DNA of 64,000 bases from Polyangia bacterium (lineage in GTDB: Bacteria; Myxococcota_A; Polyangia; Nannocystales; Nannocystaceae). The notes under the pieces were generated by a model, which worked only from the letters and a program-made list of their open reading frames with translations, ran no database searches and was not told the origin of the DNA. Shown here one piece after another: positions 26,934 through 35,866 of this stretch. A program made the translations under genes and the position numbers. The DNA lies in the NCBI GenBank assembly GCA_030430565.1, contig JAUIKS010000021.1:145183-209182 (forward strand), in the 5' to 3' direction. How positions within the stretch are numbered: the first letter of the stretch is position 1; every line of letters starts with the position of its first letter.

Positions 26934-27548
26934 GTGGCAACCACACCGCACGAGGAGCGCCCGCCGTCAGCGTTGGCCGCGACGCTCGCGTCCACGAGCT
27001 CCTCGTCGCGGTCCGGCGCGGCGTGTACGACCGCTGGTCGCCCGCGCGCCGCGGCGAGTGCCTCCGGCGTCGAGAAGACGATCGCGGACACGATCGCGGG
27101 GCGCGGGGCGCCGGCCGGCCGGGACACCGCGCGACTGCAGCGCGGCGCGGCCGTCGATCGCTACGTCGTGCTGCATGAGCTCGGCGCGGGCGGGATGGGC
27201 GTCGTCTACGCGGCCTATGACCCGGAGCTCGACCGCAAGATCGCGCTCAAGCTCGTGCTCTCGAGCCGGAGGAGCGGGACCGAGAGCGTGGGCGGGCAGC
27301 GGCTGCTCCGCGAGGCCCAGGCGCTCGCGAAGCTCAGCCACCAGAACGTCGTCGGGATCCATGACGTGGGCGCCATCGACGAGCGCGTGTGGATCGCGAT
27401 GGAGTTCGTCGAGGGGCAGACGCTGAGCGAGTGGGCGAAGCGCTCCCGTCGATCATGGCGAGAGGTGCTCGCGGTGATGACAGGCGCGGGCCGAGGGCTG
27501 GCGGCGGCGCACGCCTCGGGGTTGCTGCACCGCGACTTTAAGCCCGAC
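26934..27548 (+). pseudogene. Ser/Thr kinase-TPR gene, 5' part (interrupted)
   Basis: The first 205 codons of a kinase, from GTG 26934. An Ala/Ser-rich leader is followed by ELGAGGMGVVYAAYDP, the ATP-binding Lys in KIALKLVL, MEFVEGQTLSEWAK and the catalytic loop HRDFKPD. At codon 205 the reading frame runs into foreign DNA and continues with about 120 unrelated residues to 27911. The missing remainder starts at 33274 with NVMIGGDGRVRVMDFGLA, in the same frame. Removing 27549-33273 restores an unbroken frame of about 1,040 residues. The fragment lacks the DFG Asp and activation segment and cannot be a functional kinase. Confidence 0.93.
27539..27548. repeat. left copy of 10-bp target-site duplication
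   Basis: TAAGCCCGAC, encoding the KPD of the kinase HRDFKPD motif. An identical copy is at 33264-33273; flanking bases differ on both sides. Confidence 0.85.
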
Positions 27549-27560
27549 TGCACAGGCGAC

Positions 27561-27627
27561 GCCCCGAAAACCCTCCAACACCCCGCAGCACCCGGTTTCG
27601 TCGGCTTCTGGAGGGGGCGGGGCTTTT
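27561..27627 (+). terminator. large hairpin with T-run at the left end of the insertion
   Basis: GCCCCG (27561-27566) pairs with CGGGGC (27618-27623), and CCCTCCA (27571-27577) pairs with TGGAGGG (27609-27615). TTTT follows at 27624-27627. It would stop transcripts entering from the broken kinase. The rest of 27549-27925 shows no gene. Confidence 0.5.
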
Positions 27628-27925
27628 CCTGTCTCGCCGTAGCGAGCGCGAGTACGCGGGATTCTGCGCTCGATCTGGAACCGCGGCGGAACGTATCGCG
27701 GCGCGTTGCGATCTCGGCGCTGCCCACAACGCCAGCGCGGGTAGGTAGCGGCGAGGCGGGCGACGCGAAAAAGCGTGATGGACCAGCGCGCGGAGAGGTG
27801 ACGGCCTGGGTCGCGGAGAGGAGCGACATGGAGTCGGTGACCGCGACGGGAAAGGGCCGATGCGATGGTCATCGACATGGAGCGTCGTGCTGTCGTTCGA
27901 GACAGCTTTGACGTCTCGGCGCTCG

Positions 27926-30900
27926 CTAATCGCGTTGTTCGCCGAGCGCGGTCTCGTCATGAACCTGCTCATGATCGTAGCCCTCAGCATGGGACCCGAT
28001 TGTGTCAGCGTCGCCTCCCGAGTTCGGCGGCTCATGCACGTCGGGTGCATGCGCGAGTCCGAGGTCACCGAGCACCGCGTAGGCAGCCGGGAGCACGACG
28101 AGCACGAGAACGGTCGACGCGGTGATTCCGAACACGATGCTGGTCGCTACGGGGATCAGGCTCTGCGCCTGCCGGCTGGTCTCGAACACTAGCGGGATGA
28201 GCCCGGCAATCGTCGTTACCGAGGTCAGGAGCACCGCGCGAAAGCGCTCGCGACTCGCGCTTCGTGCCGCGGTGATCGGCGCCTCGCCGCGAGCGCGCGC
28301 ACCGCGGATAAACATCATCAGGAGGATCGAGTCGTTGACGACAACGCCGGCTAGGGACACGAACCCTAGGATCGCCTGGGTGCTCAGTGGCGTACCGATG
28401 AGCACGCTTCCATAGATCACGCCAGTGAACGCGAAGGGGATCGCCAACATCACGATCACGGGCTCGACGTAGTTGCGAAATTGCACCGCGAGTAACACGA
28501 ATATGGCGAACAGGCCGATGATCAGCCCGCGCTCCATCGAGCCGACGGTCGCCTCGGACTGCTCAAGCTCGCCGCCGATCGCTACACGGAGCTCAGGAAA
28601 CTCTTGCTCGAGCGTCGGTACACGCTCTTCGACGAAGCGCTGAATGGTCGCGGCGAGGTTGACGACTTCGCGATCGATGTTGCCCGTGACCGTTACGGTG
28701 CGGGCTCCCGCGATCCGGTTCACGGTAGCGAACGAGCGCGTGAGCTCGACATCCGCGAGCGCCGCGAGCGGAGCCACGGTCACCACGCCATCGGCCCCGG
28801 TCACCGGGATCATGAGCTGCTCGAGGTCTGCTAGCGTGTCGCGGCCGGATCGCTCGAGCTCGACGAAGACCTCGAACTCCTCGCCATCGACGAACATGCT
28901 CTCGACGCGTACACCCGACAGCGCGGACTTGATGTGCTGCGAAAGTGTCGCGCCGCTCAGTCCGGTTGAGCCGGCGCCGGGGCGCATGTGAACGCGAATT
29001 TGTGGGGCGCCTGGCTGCAGGTCTTGGGCGAGATCGGCGGTCCCCTCGATTGAGTCAAACCACTGCCGAACGGCGGTCGCGGCTTCGTCGAGTCGCTCGA
29101 GGTCATCGCCCTGGAGTCGAACCTCGATGGGGTTACCGCCCGGGCCCCGACGCCCACCCGCGCTGAGCTTGGTGACCGCCGACGCCTTCACCGGCCCGAT
29201 CGCCTCGCGCCAGGCACGGGAGAATTCGGCGAGGGTTGTCGTTCGGACCTCGACACTGAGCAGGTCGACCGACACGGTTGCGAGGTGCGGACCCGTCTCT
29301 TCGACATCGCGGTTGTAGTTGAAGCGCACGGTCGTGTGCTTCACCAGTTCCTGCCCTCCGGGCTGTTCAGGTGAGAGCTCCAGGCTGACCCGCTCAGCAG
29401 CCTGTACGACGCGCTCGACCTCATGCTTCGTCTGCTCGAGCGATGTGCCTGGCGAAAGAGCCAGCTTGTACTCTACGACGTCGCCCTCTGTGTCGGGGAA
29501 AGCTTGATAGCGCAGCACTCCGCTCGTGATGAGGCCCGAGGCGATGATGAGCGCCGCCGCCGTAAGCCCGAGCGTCGCGTAGCGGAAGCGGACCGCGACG
29601 TCCACGATCCGCCCGAGCCCCTGCTCCCGCAGCCGTGCGAACCCGGCGTCGAAGCGTGCGCGTAGGCGGCCCTCGTTGGCCCCGGGCGGGATATGCCCGA
29701 GGTGATTCGGCAGCACGAAGAACGCCTCGATCAAGCTGACGGCGAGCACCGCCACCAGGACCGCCGGGATCACCTGCAAGGTCCGTCCAATCCGCCCCTC
29801 GATCGCGGTCAAGGGTATGAACACGCAGATCGTGGTCACGAACGAGGAAAACACCCCGCCAGCAACCTCGGTTACGCCATCGATCGCCGCCTGGAGCGGC
29901 GCTTTACCGCGCTGGCGGTGCGCGGCTACGTTCTCTGCAAGAACGATCGCGTCGTCCATCAGCAACCCGAGCGCGACCAGAAGTCCCATCATCGTCATCA
30001 TATTCAGGGTCTGGCCCGTGTAGTGCATGACGCAGATGGCCCCGAGGAACGAGACCGGGAGCCCGGCGGTGACCCAGAATGCAAGCCGCAGGTTAAAGAA
30101 CAGCCACAGGGTCAAGAATACGAGTATGAGACCCTGTAGCCCGTTGGTGACCAGCAGCTCGAGTCGATCGGAGATGTTTGAGGTCACGTCGTTGACGATC
30201 GTCAGCGTGACGCCCTCGGGTTTCTTCTCGCTCTCACGCGCCAGCACGCGCTCGATCGCCGCGAGTACCTCCAAGCTGTCCTGAGAACTCGTCTTGCTGA
30301 CGACCAGCGTTCCCGCCCGCTGTCCGTTGAAGAAGGTCTGGTCGGACTCGACCGCGAACGTGTCCTCGATATCGGCGATCGAGTCGAGACGCACCTCGCC
30401 ACCTGAATCACCAGTCTTAATAACTAGCTTCGCCAGTAACTCGGGCGTCGCGCGCTTGTCCGAGTAGCGCACGAGCAACTCGCCCTCCAGGCTCTGCAGG
30501 GCGCCCAGCGGCGTATCCAGGCTCTGCGCGCGGATCGTCTCGGAGACTTCGTTCACGCCGACGCCGAAGCGGGACATGGCCGCCGGATCGAGCTGAATCT
30601 TGATTTGGTGGGTCGAGAAGCCGGCCAGAGAGACGAGCGAGATCTCGGGCTCGGCGAGCAACTCGCGGCGGACTCGCTCGCAGTAGCGCTTGAGGTCTTG
30701 CCCTGACATCGGCCCGGTCACGGCGACCGACGCGACCGAGGCGGTGCGCGACCGGATCGCGACCGAAGGCGCGTCCTCCATCCCCTCGGGAAGATCACCC
30801 ACCGCCTCGACTGCGGCTTTGATGTCGTTCAAGACATGCTCGACGTCGTGACCGCCAGCGACGTCGATGGTGATCGAGGCCGAGCCTTCGCGAGATCGCG

Positions 30901-31138
30901 AACTCACGGAATCGATCCCCTCTACCCCGCTCATCGCCCCTTCGAGGCGCGCGACGATCGTCTCGTCGATGACCTCAGCGTCAGCGCCAGGGTAGCTCGC
31001 GCTGACACGGATCCGGTCGGACTCAAATTCCGGAAAGGTCTCCCGCTGCAGCTCGGGGAGCGAGAGCGCCCCGAGCAACAGAAACACCAACATCACCAGG
31101 TTGGCAGCCGTGGGGTGGCGCGCGAAGTAGGCGATCAC
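27926..31138 (-). CDS. RND-family efflux permease (AcrB-like, HAE1 type)
   Basis: A 1,070-residue inner-membrane proton/drug antiporter. It opens with the standard helix (MIAYFARHPTAANLVMLVFL) and periplasmic ISVSASYPGA-like pore region, here RIRVSASYPGADAEVID. The TM4 proton-relay motif is intact (GLLMDDAIVLAENV, paired Asp). A second repeat begins near residue 530, and the C-terminal TM block includes FVSLAGVVVNDSILLM. Length and topology (12 expected TM helices) match complete family members. Its substrate may be hydrophobic drugs, detergents or metals. It overlaps the membrane-fusion gene by 4 nt; no outer-membrane channel gene is present, so a channel encoded elsewhere must be used. Confidence 0.93.
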   Translation of the reverse strand: MIAYFARHPTAANLVMLVFLLLGALSLPELQRETFPEFESDRIRVSASYPGADAEVIDETIVARLEGAMSGVEGIDSVSSRSREGSASITIDVAGGHDVEHVLNDIKAAVEAVGDLPEGMEDAPSVAIRSRTASVASVAVTGPMSGQDLKRYCERVRRELLAEPEISLVSLAGFSTHQIKIQLDPAAMSRFGVGVNEVSETIRAQSLDTPLGALQSLEGELLVRYSDKRATPELLAKLVIKTGDSGGEVRLDSIADIEDTFAVESDQTFFNGQRAGTLVVSKTSSQDSLEVLAAIERVLARESEKKPEGVTLTIVNDVTSNISDRLELLVTNGLQGLILVFLTLWLFFNLRLAFWVTAGLPVSFLGAICVMHYTGQTLNMMTMMGLLVALGLLMDDAIVLAENVAAHRQRGKAPLQAAIDGVTEVAGGVFSSFVTTICVFIPLTAIEGRIGRTLQVIPAVLVAVLAVSLIEAFFVLPNHLGHIPPGANEGRLRARFDAGFARLREQGLGRIVDVAVRFRYATLGLTAAALIIASGLITSGVLRYQAFPDTEGDVVEYKLALSPGTSLEQTKHEVERVVQAAERVSLELSPEQPGGQELVKHTTVRFNYNRDVEETGPHLATVSVDLLSVEVRTTTLAEFSRAWREAIGPVKASAVTKLSAGGRRGPGGNPIEVRLQGDDLERLDEAATAVRQWFDSIEGTADLAQDLQPGAPQIRVHMRPGAGSTGLSGATLSQHIKSALSGVRVESMFVDGEEFEVFVELERSGRDTLADLEQLMIPVTGADGVVTVAPLAALADVELTRSFATVNRIAGARTVTVTGNIDREVVNLAATIQRFVEERVPTLEQEFPELRVAIGGELEQSEATVGSMERGLIIGLFAIFVLLAVQFRNYVEPVIVMLAIPFAFTGVIYGSVLIGTPLSTQAILGFVSLAGVVVNDSILLMMFIRGARARGEAPITAARSASRERFRAVLLTSVTTIAGLIPLVFETSRQAQSLIPVATSIVFGITASTVLVLVVLPAAYAVLGDLGLAHAPDVHEPPNSGGDADTIGSHAEGYDHEQVHDETALGEQRD

Positions 31139-32751
31139 GACTCCGCCTGCCCCCCCCGTGTGGCCGTGGTGAGGCGCTCGGCGGCGCTGTCATCCAGGCG
31201 GGGGGCCAGGAGCATTCCCGTCACTGCTGGCACGACATCGGTGAGAATGACTCGGTCACCTGGAGCGAGCCCGCTTGTCACGCACACGTAGTCCTCCTGC
31301 GTAAACGCGACCTCAACCGCACGCAGCTCGAGACGATTCCCATCGTCGGCGAGATGGACCACGCCGTTGTGCAGGGCCTCACGTGGGATGGCCTTACAGC
31401 CAGCTTGAGGCGCGCCCCACAGTTCGACCTCAACGTGCATCCCGGGGGACAGGCGCGGCTGCCCGCGAACTCGATCCTCTGCGCGCTCTTCTGTACGCGC
31501 TACATCGCCATCTACACCGCGAGCTTCGCCGCGGCCCTGTGCATCGACTACATCGCCAGCTGTACCGCCCACGACACCACGACCCGCCCGGCGCCAGGGT
31601 TGGTCGATCTGGACGACGACGCCCATCGTGTGTGTCGTGCTGTCGATCCCCTCAAAGCGTCTGAACTCGGCGGGCCAGCTCACGTCCATGCCCTGGCTCT
31701 TGAGGTGCACCTTCGCTGTGATCGAGCGCCAGCGCCCACGTCGCCGCTGACTCGTATCACCGGTGACGTCACCACGTTCGGTGCTGTCGTCTGCGCTCGC
31801 GGGCGCGGGCACGACCTCGTCGCCCCGAACTTCGCCTTCCCCTGGCTCGTGCCGATCGTCACCCGGCGTCAACTCGGTCGCATCACCCGCTTCCGCCCGT
31901 CGACGGCCGCGCCCACGCTGGCTTCGCAACGGCGTGATACTGGCGATGGGAAACTGCGCAGGGACCTCCATGACATCGACGGCGTCGCCCGTCACCAGGA
32001 CCTGACCTGCGCTCACGGCCTGTCCCTCGATCGCGTTGACCTCACGGAGTCGCATGGTAAAGGGCGCGACGATTTCGGTGCGCGCGAGATCGAGTGCGGC
32101 ACCCTTGACCCCCGCCTTTTGCTGCTGAAGGTTGGCCTCCAGCACCTTGCGACTCGCGGGCAGCTCTTGAAGCGTGTTCTTGTAGCCTTGGACCGAGCGT
32201 TCGGCGTTCAGGACCTCACGCTCGGCTGCCTCAACCTCGACAAGCGGGACCGTGTTCTGGTTGTAGAGCGACTGTAGACGCTCGAGGTCCTTGCGCGCGA
32301 GCGCGAGCACTTTTTGTTCGACCTTGAGGTTGGCGCGTGCGCTCTTCTCCTTTGCCTTCAACTCGCCGATCTGGGCCCGCACCGCCTTGACCGTCGCCTC
32401 GGTCTTCGTCTTCTCCAGCTCGTAGCTGCCCGGGTCGATCGTGTAGAGTATCGTGCCCTCACGGATCAGCCGACCGACTTCGAGGCGTTCGTTTGCCTCG
32501 ACGATTTTTCCGCCGACCTCAGCCAGCCCCTGCCAGTTCCGCTGCGCCTCAACGACTCCGTAGCCCACTGCCCGCGGGACCGCGGCGTACTCGGCGACCT
32601 CGAGCACACGGACGGGCTGACCGGACTGGCGTGGGGGTCGACGTTTTGTATTGTCGTCGGTGCGATGTAGCCACGCGAACACGATGACCCCGGCGGCGGT
32701 CAAGCCGGAGAACACCAGGACGCGGCGGAGTACTGTGGGGAGTGATGACAC
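31135..32751 (-). CDS. HlyD-type periplasmic adaptor of the RND pump, with two insertions
   Basis: A 538-residue membrane-fusion protein from GTG 32751 that bridges the permease to an outer-membrane channel. Visible parts are an N-terminal anchor helix (residues 8-28), a lipoyl half with ILYTIDPGSYE, a long coiled-coil hairpin (about 110-225), the second lipoyl half (IVAPFTMRLREV, EGQAVSAGQVL) and a C-terminal barrel (LSPGMHVEVEL, then VTSGLAPGDRVI). Odd features are two low-complexity Arg/Gly/Asp/Glu-rich insertions, at about residues 277-340 and 388-432, inside the beta-barrel region where relatives have short loops. They are in frame, so the protein may still work. It overlaps the permease start by 4 nt. 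Confidence 0.88.
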   Translation of the reverse strand: MSSLPTVLRRVLVFSGLTAAGVIVFAWLHRTDDNTKRRPPRQSGQPVRVLEVAEYAAVPRAVGYGVVEAQRNWQGLAEVGGKIVEANERLEVGRLIREGTILYTIDPGSYELEKTKTEATVKAVRAQIGELKAKEKSARANLKVEQKVLALARKDLERLQSLYNQNTVPLVEVEAAEREVLNAERSVQGYKNTLQELPASRKVLEANLQQQKAGVKGAALDLARTEIVAPFTMRLREVNAIEGQAVSAGQVLVTGDAVDVMEVPAQFPIASITPLRSQRGRGRRRAEAGDATELTPGDDRHEPGEGEVRGDEVVPAPASADDSTERGDVTGDTSQRRRGRWRSITAKVHLKSQGMDVSWPAEFRRFEGIDSTTHTMGVVVQIDQPWRRAGRGVVGGTAGDVVDAQGRGEARGVDGDVARTEERAEDRVRGQPRLSPGMHVEVELWGAPQAGCKAIPREALHNGVVHLADDGNRLELRAVEVAFTQEDYVCVTSGLAPGDRVILTDVVPAVTGMLLAPRLDDSAAERLTTATRGGQAES

Positions 32752-33263
32752 TGGTCAACATGAATCGTATAGAAAAATAAAAATCATAATCGCTCAGAGT
32801 GTAAAGCTCACGCAAATCCCCCGTGACGTGCGGACGTGAGCGCTTCACAAGGCCGACTCCACCGGTCGCCCGACTTCGGCTCCGCTGCGCTGCGCTGCGC
32901 TGCGGTGTCGATCTCTACTGTGAAACCACAAGGTGTTCGCGATCGTGTCACGGCTGTGCCTCGACTGATACTGGCGCTACGCAAGGAGTCTCCATACCTA
33001 AGACGGGACGAGAGCGAAGGTCGATAGGTTGTGCTGCGTCGGTCTTCGTGTTTGCGATGGTTGTGCACGTTGACGCCGGCTGTGATCGTGGCGTGGACGA
33101 TCAACCAACTTCGACGAGCGCGCGTGCGGAGGACCCAGCACCCTCGACGACGCGATCGAGGCCCTTGGGAGGTCGTCGTGGCGCTGGAACCACGACGGAA
33201 CCGCGGGAACGCGCTCCCGAATTGCTTAGCTTAGTCAGCCTCTTACGCGGTTCTTACGGTTTC
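32752..33263. other. right-end non-coding region of the insertion
   Basis: These 512 bp hold the presumed promoter of the efflux genes (AT-rich around 32757-32800), a 4 x 5-bp GCTGC tandem repeat (32884-32903), a possible hairpin GTCGTGG/CCACGAC near 33174-33196, and a small possible lipoprotein frame from 32994. No integrase or resolvase is seen. Confidence 0.5.
32884..32903. repeat. short tandem repeat, GCTGC x4
   Basis: Four perfect head-to-tail copies of GCTGC in the non-coding right arm of the insertion. Such repeats are prone to slippage. Confidence 0.8.
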
Positions 33264-33266
33264 TAA
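32994..33266 (+). CDS. possible small lipoprotein, ATA start, end formed by the insertion junction
   Basis: AAGGAG at 32983-32988 is followed after 5 nt by ATA, then a frame with PKTGRERRSIGCAASV, a hydrophobic FVFAMVV, DAGC as possible lipobox and a Thr/Ser/Pro linker, which resembles the lipoproteins of this genome. There is no ATG, GTG or TTG at the right place, so either a rare start codon is used or the gene is decayed. The stop TAA is supplied by the target-site repeat at 33264, which means the element's end cuts off whatever once followed. Weak call. Confidence 0.3.
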   Translation: MPKTGRERRSIGCAASVFVFAMVVHVDAGCDRGVDDQPTSTSARAEDPAPSTTRSRPLGGRRGAGTTTEPRERAPELLSLVSLLRGSYGF

Positions 33267-33273
33267 GCCCGAC
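33264..33273. repeat. right copy of 10-bp target-site duplication
   Basis: TAAGCCCGAC, identical to 27539-27548. The kinase frame resumes directly after it (AAC for Asn in KPDN). Confidence 0.85.
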
Positions 33274-35781
33274 AACGTGATGATCGGCGGCGACGGGCGC
33301 GTGCGCGTTATGGACTTCGGGCTCGCGCGGGCGCACGGCGAGCCCCAGCGTGGGCGGGCGGAGCCGCTGGAGCTGACGACGACCGGCGCGCAGCGCCTCA
33401 CCGCCGAGGTGACGCACGCGGGGGCGATCATGGGGACTCCGGCCTATATGTCCCCAGAGCAATTTCGTGGCGAGCTCGTCACGGAGGCCGCGGACCAGTT
33501 CGCGTTCTGCGTCTCGCTGTGGGAGCTGCTGTACGGCCTCGCCCCGTTCGCGGGCGAGAGCGTCCCCGCGTTGGCGCACGCGGTCCACGCGGGCGAGCTT
33601 CGGGCGCCTCCGCGGGGTCGCCGGGCGCCGCGGTGGCTACGGGCGGTGTGCGAGCGCGGGCTCTCGCCTGACCCCGCGCGCAGGTTCCCGTCGATGGACG
33701 CGCTGCTCGACGCGCTGAGCTCGGGGCAGCGGGGCGCTCGCGTCCGCCGCGTCGCGGCCACGCTCGGCGCGCTCGCGCTGCTCGGGATCGGGATCTTCGG
33801 GGCGCGTCACGTCGAGCGGGGGCGCGCGGCGGCGGCGTGTGAGCGGGCGCGTCACGAGGTCGAGCAGACCTGGGACGCGTCGGCGCGCGATCGGGTCCGC
33901 GTCGCGCTGCTCGCCACGGGGCTCAGCTTCGCCGAGACCTCGGCCGCGAACGTGCTGTCGCGGCTCGACGGCTACGCCGAGGCGTGGGGCGCGGGGCGCG
34001 AGCGCGTCTGTCTCAATCGACATGTCGATCGGCGCTGGAGCGACGACGTGCACGCGCGCGCGCGGTGGTGCCTCGAGGATCGTCGCTTGGTGCTCGAGGC
34101 GCTCGTCGAGGAGTTCTCCGCCGCCGACGAGGCGGTCGCGCAGAACGCGGTCGCGGCGGCGGCGAATCTCGAGGGCGTCGCGCGGTGCCTCGACGAGTCC
34201 GCGGTGGCGCGCTTCGGCGCGCCGCCGACGGAGCACGTCGAGACGATTCAGTCGATCCGCGCGCAGCTCTCGAAGGCCGAGGCGCTCACGCTGGCGGGTC
34301 AGTACGAGCGCGGGCGGGTCGTCGCCGAGGACGCGCTGGGGCGCGCCGAGTCGCTCGAGTGGCGGCCGCTCATCGCCAGCGTGCGCGCGCACGTCGGCGT
34401 CCTGCAGGAGCGGAGCGGGGCGTTTGACGACGCGGTGGCGAGCTTGAAGGACGCGTACTTCGAGGCCGCCGAGGAGGGCGCGTCCGAGGTCGCCGAGCTG
34501 GCCGCGAGCGCGCTGGTGTACACGCTCGGCTACAAGAAGGCGGCGTACGACGAGGGCTTGACCTGGGCCCGGCTCGCGGAGCTCGAGCTGCGCGCGGACT
34601 TCGACGAGGGCGAGCGGGCGCTCCGGCGCGCGCAGCTCGAGCACAACCGCGCGGCGGTCCTGTACTCGAGGGGGAGCTTCGAGGAGGCGCGGGACCTCTA
34701 CCTCACCTCGGTCGAGCTGCGCGAGCGCGCGCTCGGGCCGGGGCATCCAGAGATCGGGCGGAGCCTCAGCAACCTCGCGGCGTCGTACCTCGCGCTCGGC
34801 GACCTCGAGCGCGCGCTGGACTCGTACACGCGGGTGCGCGCGATCTACGAGGAGGCCCTCGGCGCAGAGCACCCGCGCGTCGCGTTCTGCCTCACCGGCA
34901 TCGCCAACATCCACAAGCAGCGGCGGCGCTTCGACGAGGCGCGGGCGCTCTACGAGCGCGTGTTGGTCATCCGCGAGCGGGCGCTCGGGGCGGAGCACCC
35001 GGAGGTCGGGCTGGCGCTCGGGAACGCGGCGAACGCCGACCTGCGCGTCGGCGAGCTCGACCGGGCGCGGCGCAGGCTCGAGCGCGCGATGGCGATCTTC
35101 GAGCGCGCGCACGGGCCCAAGCATCCGCACGTCGCGTCGACGCAGCTCAACCTGGCCCTCGTGCTGACGCGGACGCTGCGCTACGACGAGGCGGAGGCGC
35201 TGTACGAGCGCGCGCTCGAGGGCTTTGAGTCGACCGTCGGCCCGGAGCACGCCAACGTGGCGCTGGTGCTGGTCAACCTCGGTAACCTGTATATAAAGAC
35301 AGAAAACACCGCGCGCGCGGCCGAGGTCCTCGAGCGCGCGCGGGCGATCGAGCTGAGTCGAGGCGGCGGCGAGCTCATCGAGAACCCGACGCTGCTAGTG
35401 AACCTGGGGGCGCTGGAGGAGAGCCGAGGCGAGCACGCCGCCGCGCGGGCGCGCTACGAGCAGGTGCTCGCGCTCGGGGAGCGCAGCGACGACCCGGCGG
35501 TCGAGGCGCTCGCGCGCGGTCACCTGGCGCGGCTGGAGCTGGCGCTCGGGCGGCCGGCGCTCGCCGTGCCGCACGCTGAGCGCGCGCTGGCGCTGGCGCT
35601 CGAGGACGGCGCGACCGGGCTCGCGGAGTACCGCTTCACGCTCGCGCAGGCGCTGTCGGGCGCGGGGCGAGAGCGGAGCCGCGCGCGCGCGCTCGCCGAG
35701 GCCGCCGCCGACGAGCTGCGTCGCGTTGAGCACGCGGCCGAGCGCGTCGCGGAGCTCGAGCGCTGGCTCGCCGCGCGCTAG
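33274..35781 (+). pseudogene. Ser/Thr kinase-TPR gene, 3' part (interrupted)
   Basis: About 835 codons that complete the kinase begun at 26934. The sequence opens with NVMIGGDGRVRVMDFGLA (Asn and the DFG Asp), then MGTPAYMSPEQF of the activation segment and the C-lobe. A single membrane helix (LGALALLGIGIFGARHV) follows near 165-185 of this part. A long TPR region with repeated LG-x-EHP or GPEHANVA motifs, of the type seen in eukaryotic kinesin-light-chain-like repeats, comes last. GTG 33277 or ATG 33280/33289 could start a truncated product lacking the ATP-binding lobe. The frame is undamaged, which suggests a recent insertion. Confidence 0.92.
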
Positions 35782-35866
35782 CTTCCGTCGCTCGTGGGCG
35801 TGTACTTCTGAGCCGGCGGTGTTGGTATGTACAATCATCTCCATGTCAACGTCGAGGATGAGCTCC

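Larger units (their letters stand above)
27549..33263. mobile_element. 5,715-bp insertion carrying an RND efflux pump
   Basis: The block lies exactly between two copies of TAAGCCCGAC and splits a kinase-TPR gene. It carries two coupled minus-strand genes (RND permease and membrane-fusion protein), non-coding ends of about 380 and 510 bp, and a possible truncated small lipoprotein frame at its right end. It looks less GC-rich than its flanks and has none of the dispersed dyad elements. I find no transposase, integrase or terminal inverted repeat, so the mechanism is unknown. A non-autonomous element moved in trans or a decayed transposon would fit. Confidence 0.85.

Noticed and set aside
25484..27178. 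564-codon plus-strand frame across the Cys-rich lipoprotein and kinase start
   Set aside because: Arg/Ala/Val-rich shadow of the lipoprotein and kinase frames; no domain is visible.
27549..33263. Terminal inverted repeats of the RND insertion
   Set aside because: Left end TGCACAGGCGACG and the reverse complement of the right end, GAAACCGTAAGAAC, do not match. I therefore do not claim a classical transposon.
33637..35250. Long minus-strand frame opposite the kinase TPR region
   Set aside because: Antisense to well-formed TPR repeats.
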